DNA of 64,000 nucleotides from Clostridium sp. (GTDB lineage Bacteria > Bacillota > Clostridia > Lachnospirales > Lachnospiraceae): assembly GCA_023664325.1 (NCBI GenBank), contig JAMPFS010000001.1, positions 131,447 through 195,446 of the forward strand. The letters run 5' to 3'. The translations under genes were made by a program, and so were the position numbers. Position 1 is the stretch's first letter. Each line of letters starts with the position of its first letter. The notes beneath the pieces are model-generated. The model worked only from the letters and a program-made list of their open reading frames with translations. It was not told where the DNA came from and did no database searches. Positions 51,361 to 62,027 of this stretch are shown here, in pieces.

Positions 51361-53523
51361 CTACTGCTCCACTTTCTTAAGCGTTGCCTGTCCGGTTGAA
51401 CTAAAGCTTTCTGTGATATTGTTTCCAGCCTCGTCTTTTACACTGTAAAGAAGGGATGCATCCTTGCTTGCCAATCCTTCTTTACTTGAAACATACGAAG
51501 CAATGGAAATCGGGAATCCTGCCTCATCAAAATAATCATCAATCAGAGAATAGCTCGCATCCCCTACCTTTAAAGTCAGGGTCACTTTCACCCGTTCTCC
51601 TTCCTCAAAGCTATAGCTGCTATTCGTAATATTACCGGAAAATGTTGCCGTATAGGTTACGGTCTTTGCCTCGGTTGGCTTTTTGCCTTTACTGATCGTA
51701 ATATCAATCGCCGTCTCTTCCTTTACCTCTGTTCCTGAGGCAATACTCTGGGAAATAACCTGACCCTCTTTTACCGTTTCACTGTATTCCTGCGAAACAT
51801 TTCCCAGCTTAAGATTAACACCGGATAATGCCTGTTCCGCCTCTGTAACGGTCTTCTTTTTCAAATCCGGCACAACCGCTACCTTAACCTCTTTGCCTTT
51901 GCTTACAACAATCCTGACCGTAGAACCTTTTGCAGCTTCTGCCTCCCCATTCGGCTCCTGGCTGATAATGAGATCCTGTTCCACCTCTTCACTGTATTCC
52001 TCATCTGTTTCCACCTCAAAGCCTGCTGCCTTTAACAAAGTGGTAGCCTCCTCTAAGGATTTTCCCACAACATCCGGCACCGGCATCATCTCTGCGCCCT
52101 TGCTGATGATAAGTTTTACCTTGTCACCCTCCTTTAATTCTGTTCCCTCTAAGATATCCTGGCTCATCACAATGCCTTCCTCAAAGGAGGCATCATAGGC
52201 GCGTTCAATCACATAATCAATTTCCTCCTCTTCTAAAGCCCTGATGGCTTCTTCCTCTGTCATCCCCACAACATCTATCATTTTCAAAACTTTTTCTTCT
52301 GTTGTCGGCTGCTCTTCTGTCGTCGGTTTCTTCTTTTTGAACACACCAGCCACTGATAATATTCCAATCAGCAGTATGATTGCAATTAAAACGGTTACTG
52401 CAATAGCGGAAATGGTAAGGATTTTCTCTGTTTTCAAATCCGCTTCTGCCTTTGGATTCCCGTCCTCTTCATCCTCAAAATACTCGTCGTCATATTCCTC
52501 ATCATATTCCCCATCATCTTCATCATACAGGCTTTCCAGTGCAGCATTTGCCTCGTCAAGTTCCGCATGATTCTGAACCGGAAACATGGAAATTCCCGCC
52601 TGTGCAGGTGCTGCATTCTTAATCTCTGCCAGTTCCTCATCGGATATCTGAATCGTCGGTGAACTATCCGCCATGACCGTTCCTAAAATACCTACCTCTG
52701 CATTGGGATCCATTGCGACCTTGCGCAAATCCGAAAGCATGGCATTGGTTGTCAGATATCTGCGTTCCGGCTTCTTTTGTGTCGCCTTTAAGACAATTTT
52801 TTCCAGGCTGACCGGAATATCCGGATAATACTCCCGTGGCGGGATAATCTCACTCTGAATATGCATAAGCGCTACCGTTACATTATTTTCCCCTTCAAAC
52901 GGAACACGCCCTGTCAACATTTCATAAAGTGTAATACCCAGTGAATAAATATCCGATCTTTCATCCGAATACCCACCCCTTGCCTGCTCCGGTGATATGT
53001 AATGAACGCTTCCCATTGCGCTTGATGCAACGGTATTGGAAGTCGCTGCTTTGGCAATGCCAAAATCCGTAACCTTTAAGGTTCCGTTTTTTGAAACTAT
53101 GATATTCTGTGGTTTGATATCTCTGTGAATCGTGTGATGTTCATGCGCCACTTCAATACCGGATGCAATCTGGATAATAAAATCAAGCGCTGTCTGATAT
53201 GGTAATCTTCCGTTTTGCTGGATATACTCCTTTAAGGTGATTCCTTCCACTAATTCCATCACAATATAATAGAAGCCGTTTTCTTCTCCTACATCAAATA
53301 CATTTACAATGTTGGGATGTGACAGACCAGCCGCAGACTGTGCCTCAATCCGGAACTTATTTACAAAGCTCGTGTCATCTGCAAATTCCGGCTTTAACAC
53401 CTTCATTGCAACATACCGGTTCAGCACATGGCACTTCGCCTTATATACAACGGACATGCCGCCGGAACCAACCTCCTCGATAATTTCATATCTATTTTGA
53501 ATAATCATACCACTCTCAAACAT
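51361..53523 (-). CDS. prkC: PASTA-domain Ser/Thr protein kinase PrkC
   Basis: 720 aa. A cytoplasmic kinase domain (about 11-275) with GSGGMS, AMKVL, HRDIKPQN and DFGIAK, an acidic juxtamembrane region, one membrane helix (about 375-400), and three extracellular PASTA repeats. A C-terminal domain of about 100 residues of unknown type follows. It senses muropeptide or lipid II and phosphorylates cell-wall and growth targets. The ATG at 53523 has GAGGTG seven bases upstream, within the end of stp. Confidence 0.96.
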   Translation of the reverse strand: MFESGMIIQNRYEIIEEVGSGGMSVVYKAKCHVLNRYVAMKVLKPEFADDTSFVNKFRIEAQSAAGLSHPNIVNVFDVGEENGFYYIVMELVEGITLKEYIQQNGRLPYQTALDFIIQIASGIEVAHEHHTIHRDIKPQNIIVSKNGTLKVTDFGIAKAATSNTVASSAMGSVHYISPEQARGGYSDERSDIYSLGITLYEMLTGRVPFEGENNVTVALMHIQSEIIPPREYYPDIPVSLEKIVLKATQKKPERRYLTTNAMLSDLRKVAMDPNAEVGILGTVMADSSPTIQISDEELAEIKNAAPAQAGISMFPVQNHAELDEANAALESLYDEDDGEYDEEYDDEYFEDEEDGNPKAEADLKTEKILTISAIAVTVLIAIILLIGILSVAGVFKKKKPTTEEQPTTEEKVLKMIDVVGMTEEEAIRALEEEEIDYVIERAYDASFEEGIVMSQDILEGTELKEGDKVKLIISKGAEMMPVPDVVGKSLEEATTLLKAAGFEVETDEEYSEEVEQDLIISQEPNGEAEAAKGSTVRIVVSKGKEVKVAVVPDLKKKTVTEAEQALSGVNLKLGNVSQEYSETVKEGQVISQSIASGTEVKEETAIDITISKGKKPTEAKTVTYTATFSGNITNSSYSFEEGERVKVTLTLKVGDASYSLIDDYFDEAGFPISIASYVSSKEGLASKDASLLYSVKDEAGNNITESFSSTGQATLKKVEQ

Positions 53524-53527
53524 ATTC

Positions 53528-54262
53528 TCACACCTCATTCAATATTTGCTCGACTACCACTACACCTATATTATCTTTTCCGCCATAATAATTGGCTCGC
53601 TCAATCAACCGGTCACAGATTTTATCTACAAATGCTTTCTGCATTACAATATCCCGTATTTCATCATCCTCTACCATATTTGTCAGCCCATCCGTACACA
53701 ATAACACCTTTTCATTCTCTTCCAATTGAATTTCAAAAAAATCCGGGATGGCCTCATTACTGGTGCCAAGCGCTCTTGTTATAATATTTTTTTCAGGATG
53801 AAACCGCACCTTTCTTCTATCTAACTGTCCGGTGCGTATCAACTCCTCTACTAATGAATGGTCAAGGGTAATCTGTTTTACCTCTTCCCCCATCACATAT
53901 AGCCTGCTGTCTCCAATATTGGCAACATACATCTTATCCGGTAACAAAACCGCCGTTACAAAAGTCGTTCCCATTCCTTTCAGTTCTTCATGAGCTGCCG
54001 ACTGTTCTAATAACATATCGTTTACCTTTGCAATTCCTGTCTTTAAGATCGTAATTGGATTTTGATACTGGCAGCGTTTGACATATTCTACAAACCATTC
54101 CACTGCGTGGGCTGACGCATAGTCACCAGCCTTATGTCCACCCATACCGTCTGCCACAATATACAAATTGGGCAAATTACCAATACGCTTATCGGAAAAG
54201 AAGATGCTATCCTGGTTCATGCTTCTAATCATTCCAATATCTGTTTTTCCGTAGGATATCAT
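53528..54262 (-). CDS. prpC: PP2C-type protein phosphatase (Stp/PrpC)
   Basis: 244 aa. Metal-binding aspartates are in MRSMNQDS, VADGMGGHKAGD, NIGDSRLY, LLCTDGLTN and YYGGKDNIGVV, the full PP2C set. Removes phosphates placed by PrkC. It lies 4 bases upstream of prkC, the standard pairing. Confidence 0.97.
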   Translation of the reverse strand: MISYGKTDIGMIRSMNQDSIFFSDKRIGNLPNLYIVADGMGGHKAGDYASAHAVEWFVEYVKRCQYQNPITILKTGIAKVNDMLLEQSAAHEELKGMGTTFVTAVLLPDKMYVANIGDSRLYVMGEEVKQITLDHSLVEELIRTGQLDRRKVRFHPEKNIITRALGTSNEAIPDFFEIQLEENEKVLLCTDGLTNMVEDDEIRDIVMQKAFVDKICDRLIERANYYGGKDNIGVVVVEQILNEV

Positions 54263-54323
54263 TTTTCTCCTCCCTTCTTATGTGCGCCCTATCCTTTATT
54301 GTCTGCATGAAAAATAGTATCCT

Positions 54324-55349
54324 TTATACCTGATGTTCCATGTAGTCTTTCCGCAATTGTCCGCAGGCAGCATCAATATCTTTGCCCATACCCCTTCTAA
54401 TAGTAACATTTATTGCATTTTTTTCAAGCAAAACTTTGAATTTTTGTATGGAATTTTGATCTGTCCGTCTATAATTTCGTTCTTTAATCGGATTTACCGG
54501 TATCAGATTCACATGACATGGAAATCCCGAAAGCAGGCAAACCAATTGCTCCGCATCCTCTTTTGTGTCGTTTTCACCCGCTACCAGGGAATATTCAAAT
54601 GTGATTCTCCTGCCGGTTGTCTTAAAATAATAGCGGCAGGCATTTAGCAGTTCTTCAATGCTGTATTGATTGGCAACCGGCATCAGAGTCCTTCTCTTTT
54701 CATCATTTGGCGCATGGAGGGAAACCGCAAACGTAACCGCCAGCTTTTCATCTGCCAGTCTGTAAATCTGCGGCACAATCCCGCAGCTTGAGACCGTGAT
54801 ATTTCTCTGACTGATATGCAGTCCGTCCTCATTGGTAATCAGGGAAAGAAAACGCAGCAGATTCTCATAATTATCAAGCGGCTCTCCCGTTCCCATTACC
54901 ACTACATGGGAAACTCTTTCCTTCATAACCCTTGAAATGGCATAGATCTGGTCAAGCATTTCAGAGGGTGTGAGATTCCTCGAAAGCCCCATCAGCGTAG
55001 AAGCGCAGAACTTACAGCCCATACGGCAGCCTGCCTGGGAAGAAATACAGACAGAATTTCCATGCTTATATGGCATAAATACACTTTCAATCACATTCCC
55101 GTCCTCTAACCGGAACACAAACTTATTTGTTCCATCCACTTTCGATTCTAACCGCTCTAATATCTCCAGTGATATAAAATCCTCCGCAACCCACTGTCTG
55201 ATATCCCCGGGTAGATTTGTCATTTCGTCTACATTCCTGCAAAGCTTTACATGGCACCAGTCATAAATCTGCTTTGCGCGGAATTTGGGATACCCTCTCT
55301 TTATCACTTCATCCGTAAGCTCATTCAGTGTCATTGATTTTATATCCAT
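54324..55349 (-). CDS. rlmN: 23S rRNA/tRNA adenine-C2 methyltransferase RlmN
   Basis: 341 aa radical SAM enzyme. The CRMGCKFC motif near residue 115 binds the 4Fe-4S cluster. Catalytic Cys in DIDAACGQLR near the C-terminus and GTGEPLDNY are present. Methylates A2503 of 23S rRNA and A37 of some tRNAs. The frame is open 41 codons further, overlapping rsmB, but GAGG upstream and the family length favour the ATG at 55349. This start is the least certain in the cluster. Confidence 0.95.
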   Translation of the reverse strand: MDIKSMTLNELTDEVIKRGYPKFRAKQIYDWCHVKLCRNVDEMTNLPGDIRQWVAEDFISLEILERLESKVDGTNKFVFRLEDGNVIESVFMPYKHGNSVCISSQAGCRMGCKFCASTLMGLSRNLTPSEMLDQIYAISRVMKERVSHVVVMGTGEPLDNYENLLRFLSLITNEDGLHISQRNITVSSCGIVPQIYRLADEKLAVTFAVSLHAPNDEKRRTLMPVANQYSIEELLNACRYYFKTTGRRITFEYSLVAGENDTKEDAEQLVCLLSGFPCHVNLIPVNPIKERNYRRTDQNSIQKFKVLLEKNAINVTIRRGMGKDIDAACGQLRKDYMEHQV

Positions 55350-55362
55350 TGTCCCTCTATCC

Positions 55363-56766
55363 TCATCCTTCATTTTTCCCAATCTGTTTTTTTCGGAATT
55401 TCGCAATAAAAAAACCATCACATTTATGTATGCCGGGAAGTAACTGCACCATGTTCTCCCCCTGCATGCCATCCCGCAGTTCTTCCGGCAAAAACTCCTC
55501 TATGGCATCTTCTAAAAAATCAGAATGTTCCAAAAACCATTTTGCATTTTCGATATTTTCTTCCGGATTTATCGTGCATGTACTGTAGAGTAAAATACCT
55601 CCCGGTTTGACATAAGCGGAAGCATTGGTTAAGATGGTTCGCTGCAGATTCGCAAGCTCTGTTAATTGTTCCTTTGAAATATGATACTTAATGTCATTCT
55701 TTTTGGTAATGATGCCAAGACCGGAACAGGGCAGATCCGTAATTACCACATCCGCCCATTCCCGCATATCCTCATCCAAAATAAGCGCATCCTTCACATC
55801 TGTTTTAATGTTGCAAAGCCCCAGCCTTGCAATATTTTCTTCAATCAGGGAAACCTTGCTCTTTGTCAAATCTCTCGCTGCAATCTGTACCCTGTCGCCA
55901 AGCCTTTCCGCAAAATGCGTACATTTTCCACCAGGCGCAGCGCAAAGATCCAAAATGTGAATCCTCTGCCCTTTCTCACGCATGCTGTCACAAAATGCTC
56001 CCACTCCCGATAAATGGTAAAGCAGCATAGAACTTTCATCCTGTACAAAAAATTCTCCTTCCTTAAATCCCGGAAGCCGTTTTACATAATTAACATGCGC
56101 TAAATGAAGCGCCTCTTTCACATAATTTCCTTCCTTCGCCACAATTTGCTTTTCGGAAAGTTTTGCTTTCAGATCTTCTTTTGATATCCTGTTCTCATTG
56201 ATACGGATGGTCAGATCCGCCGGCATTACGGAAGCCTTCAGCATATTCTCTGCCACCTCATCCCCATACCAGCCAACGATCTCCTTCGCAAGCCATGCCG
56301 GAATGGAATACGTTACCGATAAATAGCCCAAAAAATCTTCTTCCCTGTTCGGATATTTTACTGCATCCTTTTGTCTTGCCACATTTCGCAGCACACCGTT
56401 TACGAAACCTGCCAAATTCCCAAACCCTTTTTTCTTTGTGAGTTTCACGCACTCATCACAGGCGGTCTCATCGGGAACACTGTCCATATAAAGCATCTGG
56501 TAGACACCCATCCTTAATACACAGCGGATCAGCGGCTTGCATTTTTCCACCTTTGTTTTGCTAAAGAGGTTGATTACATAATCAAGGCGTATCCGGTATT
56601 CCGTAATCCCCTCTACCATACGGCTGATAAATGCCCGATCCTGTTTACTCAAAAACTGCTTTTGGAACAACTGCTTATGCAATGCATCCTTGACAAAAAT
56701 GTTCTTTTTTTCTACTTCCAATAAAATTTCTAAAACCAGAAGTCTTGTATTTTCCTTCTCAGCCAT
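55363..56766 (-). CDS. rsmB: 16S rRNA cytosine-967 C5-methyltransferase RsmB
   Basis: 467 aa. An N-terminal NusB-like RNA-binding domain (about 1-140), then the methyltransferase with SAM motif DLCAAPGGKCTHFAE, catalytic Cys in TDLPCSGLG and YSTCTINPEE. The SD (GGAGAATAG) is formed by the end of fmt, two bases upstream. Confidence 0.97.
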   Translation of the reverse strand: MAEKENTRLLVLEILLEVEKKNIFVKDALHKQLFQKQFLSKQDRAFISRMVEGITEYRIRLDYVINLFSKTKVEKCKPLIRCVLRMGVYQMLYMDSVPDETACDECVKLTKKKGFGNLAGFVNGVLRNVARQKDAVKYPNREEDFLGYLSVTYSIPAWLAKEIVGWYGDEVAENMLKASVMPADLTIRINENRISKEDLKAKLSEKQIVAKEGNYVKEALHLAHVNYVKRLPGFKEGEFFVQDESSMLLYHLSGVGAFCDSMREKGQRIHILDLCAAPGGKCTHFAERLGDRVQIAARDLTKSKVSLIEENIARLGLCNIKTDVKDALILDEDMREWADVVITDLPCSGLGIITKKNDIKYHISKEQLTELANLQRTILTNASAYVKPGGILLYSTCTINPEENIENAKWFLEHSDFLEDAIEEFLPEELRDGMQGENMVQLLPGIHKCDGFFIAKFRKKQIGKNEG

Positions 56767-56768
56767 AT

Positions 56769-57710
56769 CTATTCTCCAAGCTTTGTGCCTGCCTTCACCT
56801 CATATCCAAGCAAAAACGCAGATGTATCCATTCTCTTCTTGCCCTCAAGCTGCAGGTTTAATACACGCAATGCGCCGCTTTTGCACCGTACTGTAAAACT
56901 CTTTTTATCCACACTTAAAACCGTTCCCGGATCGTGCTTATCCGAAAGTGTTTCCTCTAAAACCACCTCCGCCTGATAGATTTTCAGGTTTTTGCCGTTT
57001 ATGGAGGTATAGGCGCTCGGCCACGGATTCAGTCCCCTGATCAGCCGTTCCAATGCGGCTGCATCACCTGAAAAATCCAGCCTTCCCATTTCCTTTGTCA
57101 GCATCTTTGCATAACTGCTCTTACTGTCATCCTGTTTTGTCCGCACCGCAGTTCCACCTTCAAGCTGTTCTAAGGTAGTAAGCAGCAATGCAGCCCCTTC
57201 CCCGGACAGCCGTTCAAACAGGGAACCGCCTGTCTCGTCTCCTGCAAGGGGAATGCGGCTCTGGCAGATGATGTCACCGGTATCCAATCCCTTTTCCATG
57301 TACATCGTAGTAACTCCCGTCTCCTTCAATCCGTCAATGACAGCCCACTGGATTGGCGCCGCTCCCCGGTATGCAGGAAGCAGGGATGCATGCACATTGA
57401 TACAGCCATACTTCGGAATCTTTAAAATGCGTTCCGGAAGAATCTGCCCAAACGCCACCACCACAATGACATCCGGAGCAAGCCTGCAAAGCTCGCTGAT
57501 AAAACTGTCTTCCCGCACTTTTTCCGGCTGGGCTACCGGCAGTCCATACTCCAACGCTTTTTCCTTTACAGGCGTGCAGACTAATTTTTTACTTCTTCCC
57601 TTTGCCTTATCCGGCTGGGTTACCACAAGCATTACCTCATGCCCTGCCTTTACAATAGCCTCTAACGTATTCACCGCAAAATCCGGTGTACCCATATACA
57701 CAACTTTCAT
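56769..57710 (-). CDS. fmt: Methionyl-tRNA formyltransferase
   Basis: 313 aa. N-terminal formyltransferase with the catalytic Asn-His-Asp set around INVHASLLPAYRGAAPIQWA, and a C-terminal OB-like tRNA-binding domain (PWPSAYTSINGKNLKIYQAE). Formylates initiator Met-tRNA; def next door removes the formyl group from new proteins. Confidence 0.97.
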   Translation of the reverse strand: MKVVYMGTPDFAVNTLEAIVKAGHEVMLVVTQPDKAKGRSKKLVCTPVKEKALEYGLPVAQPEKVREDSFISELCRLAPDVIVVVAFGQILPERILKIPKYGCINVHASLLPAYRGAAPIQWAVIDGLKETGVTTMYMEKGLDTGDIICQSRIPLAGDETGGSLFERLSGEGAALLLTTLEQLEGGTAVRTKQDDSKSSYAKMLTKEMGRLDFSGDAAALERLIRGLNPWPSAYTSINGKNLKIYQAEVVLEETLSDKHDPGTVLSVDKKSFTVRCKSGALRVLNLQLEGKKRMDTSAFLLGYEVKAGTKLGE

Positions 57711-57733
57711 TGATCTTCCTGCCTTTCACCCTG

Positions 57734-58213
57734 TCATTCCCCTTCGCCGTCATTTTCTGCCATGCGAAGCGGACCCTCTGCAACATCCTTATATAAAATA
57801 CCTTCCAAATGATCGATTTCATGGCAGATTGCCCTCGCAAGCAGGCCTTCTCCCTCAATCTCAATCTCCTCCATATTTTCATTCAGGCAATGGCAGATAA
57901 CATGATCCGGTCTTGTCACGGTTGCCACCATCCCCGGCAGGCTTAAACAGCCCTCATCCCCGGTCTGTTCGCCGTCACTCTCTATAATAACCGGATTAAT
58001 CAATACAAGCGGTGTCTCGTAATCCACATCAATTACCACAATGCGCTTCAAAATGCCAACCTGTGGCGCCGCAAGACCGACCCCGTTTGCCGTATACATC
58101 GTCTCAAACATATCATCAATCAATGTACGGGTTCTCTCATTCATCTCCTTGACCTCTTTACAGGTCTTTCTAAGTATATCATCTCCATCATAACGAATCT
58201 GTCTAAGTGCCAT
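57734..58213 (-). CDS. def: Peptide deformylase
   Basis: 159 aa. The three PDF motifs are GVGLAAPQVG, EGCLSLPG and HEIDHLEG, with Cys and two His binding the metal. The ATG at 58213 has GAGGGA six to seven bases upstream. An open frame of 42 more codons overlaps priA and was rejected. It follows priA by 40 bases. Confidence 0.97.
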   Translation of the reverse strand: MALRQIRYDGDDILRKTCKEVKEMNERTRTLIDDMFETMYTANGVGLAAPQVGILKRIVVIDVDYETPLVLINPVIIESDGEQTGDEGCLSLPGMVATVTRPDHVICHCLNENMEEIEIEGEGLLARAICHEIDHLEGILYKDVAEGPLRMAENDGEGE

Positions 58214-58253
58214 TTCTTTTCCCTCATCCTTCCATTTATATTTCCATCTATTT

Positions 58254-60524
58254 TTAATATCCATGCACCGGATCAAAATCGAACGTAATAAAACAATCCT
58301 GAAAGACCGCCTCCTTCTCGATTGCCTGTTCTGCCGCATTTTTTAATTCCACTAGTGTATTATACTGAACATGTTTAAAATATACAACCCTTCTGTAGCG
58401 GTCACTGATTTTTACAATCGTGGCATCAGCCGGGCCAACTGTCAGGATCTGTTTTTGCCTGATTGTTTCCCCTATCCGTTCCACAAAAAGACCGGTAAGC
58501 CTTACCAGCTCCTCATATTTGTCATGCTCCATGAAAACAGACAGCACATGGCAAAACGGCGGGTATTTTAACAGACTCCGGTAAGCCTTTTCCTCTCTGT
58601 AAAACATGTCATAATCCTGCTTTGCCGCAGCCTCAATACAGTAATGTTCCGGATCATAGGTCTGGATGATAACCTCACCTGAAAGGCTTCCACGGCCTGC
58701 CCTGCCTGCCGCCTGGGTCAGCAGGTCAAAGGTACGTTCTGCCGATTTATAATCATTGTCAAACAATGTCAAATCCGCTGCAATCACACCGACTAATGTT
58801 ACATTGGAAAAATCATGCCCTTTTACAATCATCTGGGTTCCCACAAGCACATCCGCCTCCCCATCCGCAAAACGGCTTAAAATCTTTTCATGGGCATTTT
58901 TATTCCGGGTAGTATCCATATCCATACGAAGCGCCTTTGCCTCTGGAAATTCCTTATATACCATTTCCTCTACCTTTTGTGTTCCGATTCCAAAACCCGC
59001 AATATACGGTGAGCCGCACTCCGGACAGCCCGATGGACGTTTCTGCTCATAACCGCAATAATGGCACACCAGTTTTTCCCTCGCCGTACCCTTATAATGC
59101 TCCGTCAGCGACACATCACAATGTGGGCATTTTATCACATGTCCGCAGGATCTGCAGGAGATAAACCCTGCAAAACCACGCCGGTTGATAAAAAGCATAA
59201 TCTGTTCCCTCTTTGCAAGCCGATCCTGAATCAGCTCCTTTAACCGGTTACTGAATATACTTCTGTTGCCATTTTTAAGTTCCTGTCTCAAATCGACTAC
59301 GGAAACTTTTGCCAATGAGGCATTTTCATTTGCCCGCCGATCCAATGTCAACAGTGTATAATCCCCGTTTACCGCATGATAATAGGATTCCACCGAAGGC
59401 GTTGCCGATCCAAGCAGCACACTTGCATTCGCCATCTGCGCCCGCTTGATCGCCACCTCCCTCGCATGGTATTTCGGTGGATATTCGCTCTTATAGCTTG
59501 TCTCATGCTCCTCATCTATCACAATGATTCCCAGATTCCGGAACGGTGTAAACAGCGCAGAACGCGGTCCAATCATCACTGACACCTCTCCATTTTTCGC
59601 TTTTTCAAACTGGTCATACCGCTCTCCCTTGCTGAGCTTTGAATGCATAATCGTCACCCGGCTGCCAAACCGCTGCCGGAACCGTTTCACTGTCTGGTAA
59701 GTCAATGCAATCTCCGGAATTAAAACAATTGCCTCTTTTCCCTGTTTTACCAGCCGGTCTATAATTTCTATATACACCAGGGTCTTACCGCTTCCGGTCA
59801 CACCCTTTAACAGATAGGTATCCGTCACACCCCTGTTAAAATCCTCTGTCACACGGTCAATTGCCGCCTGCTGCTGTGCATTTGGGTACACAGGACTTGG
59901 CCCGGAATGCCCATCATCCGATATCTGTCCATTTTCCAGCACATCCCGGTAATATCCCTCCTCTTCCACTGCAATAACCTGCTCTTTCTTTAGGGCAGTC
60001 AGGGTGGATGCTGAAATATTCAGCTTGCCCGTCACCAGATTATATGGAATGACCGGCATATCCATAAGCTCTGCCAACAGCCGTATTTTCGCTTTGGCAT
60101 TCTTTTTCTGATATTGGGAAAGCTTTTTTGATGCCTCTTCTTTTGACACTAACAGCCTCACCTCTTTGCGAACCAGCCCTTTCACTTTTTCTTTGATCGG
60201 CATCACTGTTTTTAAGGCATTGATCATCGTGGAGCCATACTGTTCTTTGATAAATGCAGCAAGCTCAATCAATGAGCCCTCCATATCAACCGTGCCTTCC
60301 CTCACATCTGCAATCTCTTTGATCCTGTTCTCATCCCAAAGCGCTTTTTCAGAAAAAGACACCACATAGCCGCTTCGCAGATGATTGCCACGACCAAAAG
60401 GAATAGACACCTGTGTGCCTATCCGAATCTGCCCACAAAGCCGTTCTGGCACCTTGTACTGGAACGTGCGGTCAATCGCTTCATGTGAAATATCTATTAT
60501 TATATCCGCATATTTGGGTGACAT
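58254..60524 (-). CDS. priA: Primosomal helicase PriA
   Basis: 756 aa. DNA-binding N-terminal domain, helicase core with GVTGSGKT (near 245) and DEEH, a two-zinc domain (CRSCGHVIKCPHC and CHYCG...CPECG), and C-terminal helicase and CRR domains. Restarts stalled replication forks. It begins inside the end of murE (44-base overlap) with GGAGGAAGAGG just upstream, so the two are coupled. Confidence 0.97.
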   Translation of the reverse strand: MSPKYADIIIDISHEAIDRTFQYKVPERLCGQIRIGTQVSIPFGRGNHLRSGYVVSFSEKALWDENRIKEIADVREGTVDMEGSLIELAAFIKEQYGSTMINALKTVMPIKEKVKGLVRKEVRLLVSKEEASKKLSQYQKKNAKAKIRLLAELMDMPVIPYNLVTGKLNISASTLTALKKEQVIAVEEEGYYRDVLENGQISDDGHSGPSPVYPNAQQQAAIDRVTEDFNRGVTDTYLLKGVTGSGKTLVYIEIIDRLVKQGKEAIVLIPEIALTYQTVKRFRQRFGSRVTIMHSKLSKGERYDQFEKAKNGEVSVMIGPRSALFTPFRNLGIIVIDEEHETSYKSEYPPKYHAREVAIKRAQMANASVLLGSATPSVESYYHAVNGDYTLLTLDRRANENASLAKVSVVDLRQELKNGNRSIFSNRLKELIQDRLAKREQIMLFINRRGFAGFISCRSCGHVIKCPHCDVSLTEHYKGTAREKLVCHYCGYEQKRPSGCPECGSPYIAGFGIGTQKVEEMVYKEFPEAKALRMDMDTTRNKNAHEKILSRFADGEADVLVGTQMIVKGHDFSNVTLVGVIAADLTLFDNDYKSAERTFDLLTQAAGRAGRGSLSGEVIIQTYDPEHYCIEAAAKQDYDMFYREEKAYRSLLKYPPFCHVLSVFMEHDKYEELVRLTGLFVERIGETIRQKQILTVGPADATIVKISDRYRRVVYFKHVQYNTLVELKNAAEQAIEKEAVFQDCFITFDFDPVHGY

Positions 60525-61983
60525 CCTCTTCCTCCAAAATTTCCCGGATCAAATCCCGTTCATCCATATGGTATTTTTTGCCCTTGATTTCCTGATAATC
60601 CTCATGTCCCTTTCCTGCAAGAACAATCACATCTCCCTGCTTTGCATTCATAATCGCAAAACGAATGGCTTCCTTGCGGTCAATAATTTCTTCAAACGTT
60701 CCGTCAGTCTTCGCCATTCCAATCTTAATATCATCAATGATTGCCTGAGGATCTTCATCTCTTGGATTGTCCGAAGTAATGATCGTGAGGTCGGCAAGTC
60801 TGCCGGACACCTCCCCCATCTCGTACCGGCGGGTCTTTGAGCGGTTGCCCCCGCAGCCAAATAAGGAGATCAGACGCGCCGGATGGTATGCCAAAAGGGT
60901 CGTCAGAATGCTTTCCAGGCTCATGGCATTATGCGCATAATCAATCAAGAGGGTAAAGGCATCGGAAATGTGAATAAGCTCTACCCTTCCCTTGACATGG
61001 ATATCCGTTAAAATATCTAAAATCTTCTCCATTGGAACTCCCATTTCTTTTGCAACTGCTATCGCAGACAAAGAGTTATGTACGGAAAATTCTCCCGGAA
61101 GACTTACGGTAACATGTTCCTCATATTTTCCCGTCAAATCATAGGCAATGCCAAGACATCCATCTTTTTGAAACAGTTTAAGATGCTTTGCACGGTAATC
61201 CGCTCCCTGTTTCATGCCATACGTTATGACCCGGCAGGTATGCCCCTGCAAAATCTCTTCACAGTAGTCATCATCCACATTAAAAATACCCATCTCGCAC
61301 AATGTAAACAGCTTTGCTTTCCAGCCTAAATATTCTGCAAAATCCCTGTGTTCATTGGGGCCAATATGATCCTCGGAAAGATTGGTAAAAATGCCATAAT
61401 CAAAGGAAATTCCTGCTACACGGTCTAACATCAGCCCCTGGGAAGAAACCTCCATCACAACACTGTCAAGCCCTGCATCCACCATTTCTTTCAGTGACCT
61501 TTGCATGACAATGGATTCCGGTGTTGTGTTGCTTGCCGGCGTTACCTGATCCCCAATTATCGTTTCAATCGTTCCAATCAGACCGGTTTTGTGTCCGGCA
61601 GCCTCAAGCATTGCCCGAATCATATAGGTTGTTGTTGTTTTTCCCTTTGTTCCGGTAATTCCGATTACAGTCAATTTCTCAGATGGTTTTCCATAAAAAC
61701 CCGAACAGATCATCCCCATCGCATAGCGTGTACTGTGAACCTTTATCACGGTAACCGCAGCATCCGATAAAGAAACATCCCTCTCCACAATCAGGACGGC
61801 AGCGCCTTTCCCTGCCACATCATCTGCAAAATTATGTCCGTCAAACACAGCTCCGGCAATGCAGAAAAACAAAAAGCCCTCCTGCACCTTACGGGAGTCA
61901 TTTGTCACATCTGATACCTCTGTATCCAGGCTTCCCTGCACTAACTCGTATTCTACGCTTTCAAGCAAATCTGCTAACTTCAC
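60481..61983 (-). CDS. murE: UDP-MurNAc-tripeptide synthetase MurE (meso-DAP type)
   Basis: 500 aa. Mur-ligase domains in order: UDP-binding N-domain, GTKGKTTTTYM P-loop near 110, a central ligase domain with the HIGPNEHRDF region, and a C-terminal domain with the SDNPRDEDP motif. DNPR is the signature of meso-diaminopimelate-adding MurE, implying DAP-type peptidoglycan. The start is most likely GTG at 61983, eight bases after AGGAGG; the in-frame ATG seven codons upstream overlaps that SD. Confidence 0.95.
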   Translation of the reverse strand: MKLADLLESVEYELVQGSLDTEVSDVTNDSRKVQEGFLFFCIAGAVFDGHNFADDVAGKGAAVLIVERDVSLSDAAVTVIKVHSTRYAMGMICSGFYGKPSEKLTVIGITGTKGKTTTTYMIRAMLEAAGHKTGLIGTIETIIGDQVTPASNTTPESIVMQRSLKEMVDAGLDSVVMEVSSQGLMLDRVAGISFDYGIFTNLSEDHIGPNEHRDFAEYLGWKAKLFTLCEMGIFNVDDDYCEEILQGHTCRVITYGMKQGADYRAKHLKLFQKDGCLGIAYDLTGKYEEHVTVSLPGEFSVHNSLSAIAVAKEMGVPMEKILDILTDIHVKGRVELIHISDAFTLLIDYAHNAMSLESILTTLLAYHPARLISLFGCGGNRSKTRRYEMGEVSGRLADLTIITSDNPRDEDPQAIIDDIKIGMAKTDGTFEEIIDRKEAIRFAIMNAKQGDVIVLAGKGHEDYQEIKGKKYHMDERDLIREILEEEDVTQICGYNNRYFT

Positions 61984-62027
61984 AAACAAGACCTCCTTTT
62001 TCATTGCATATCAACTATAAGCAAATC

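Noticed and set aside
57253..57900. 215-aa plus-strand frame opposite fmt and def
   Set aside because: Antisense to two secure genes; long only because of codon bias on the coding strand.
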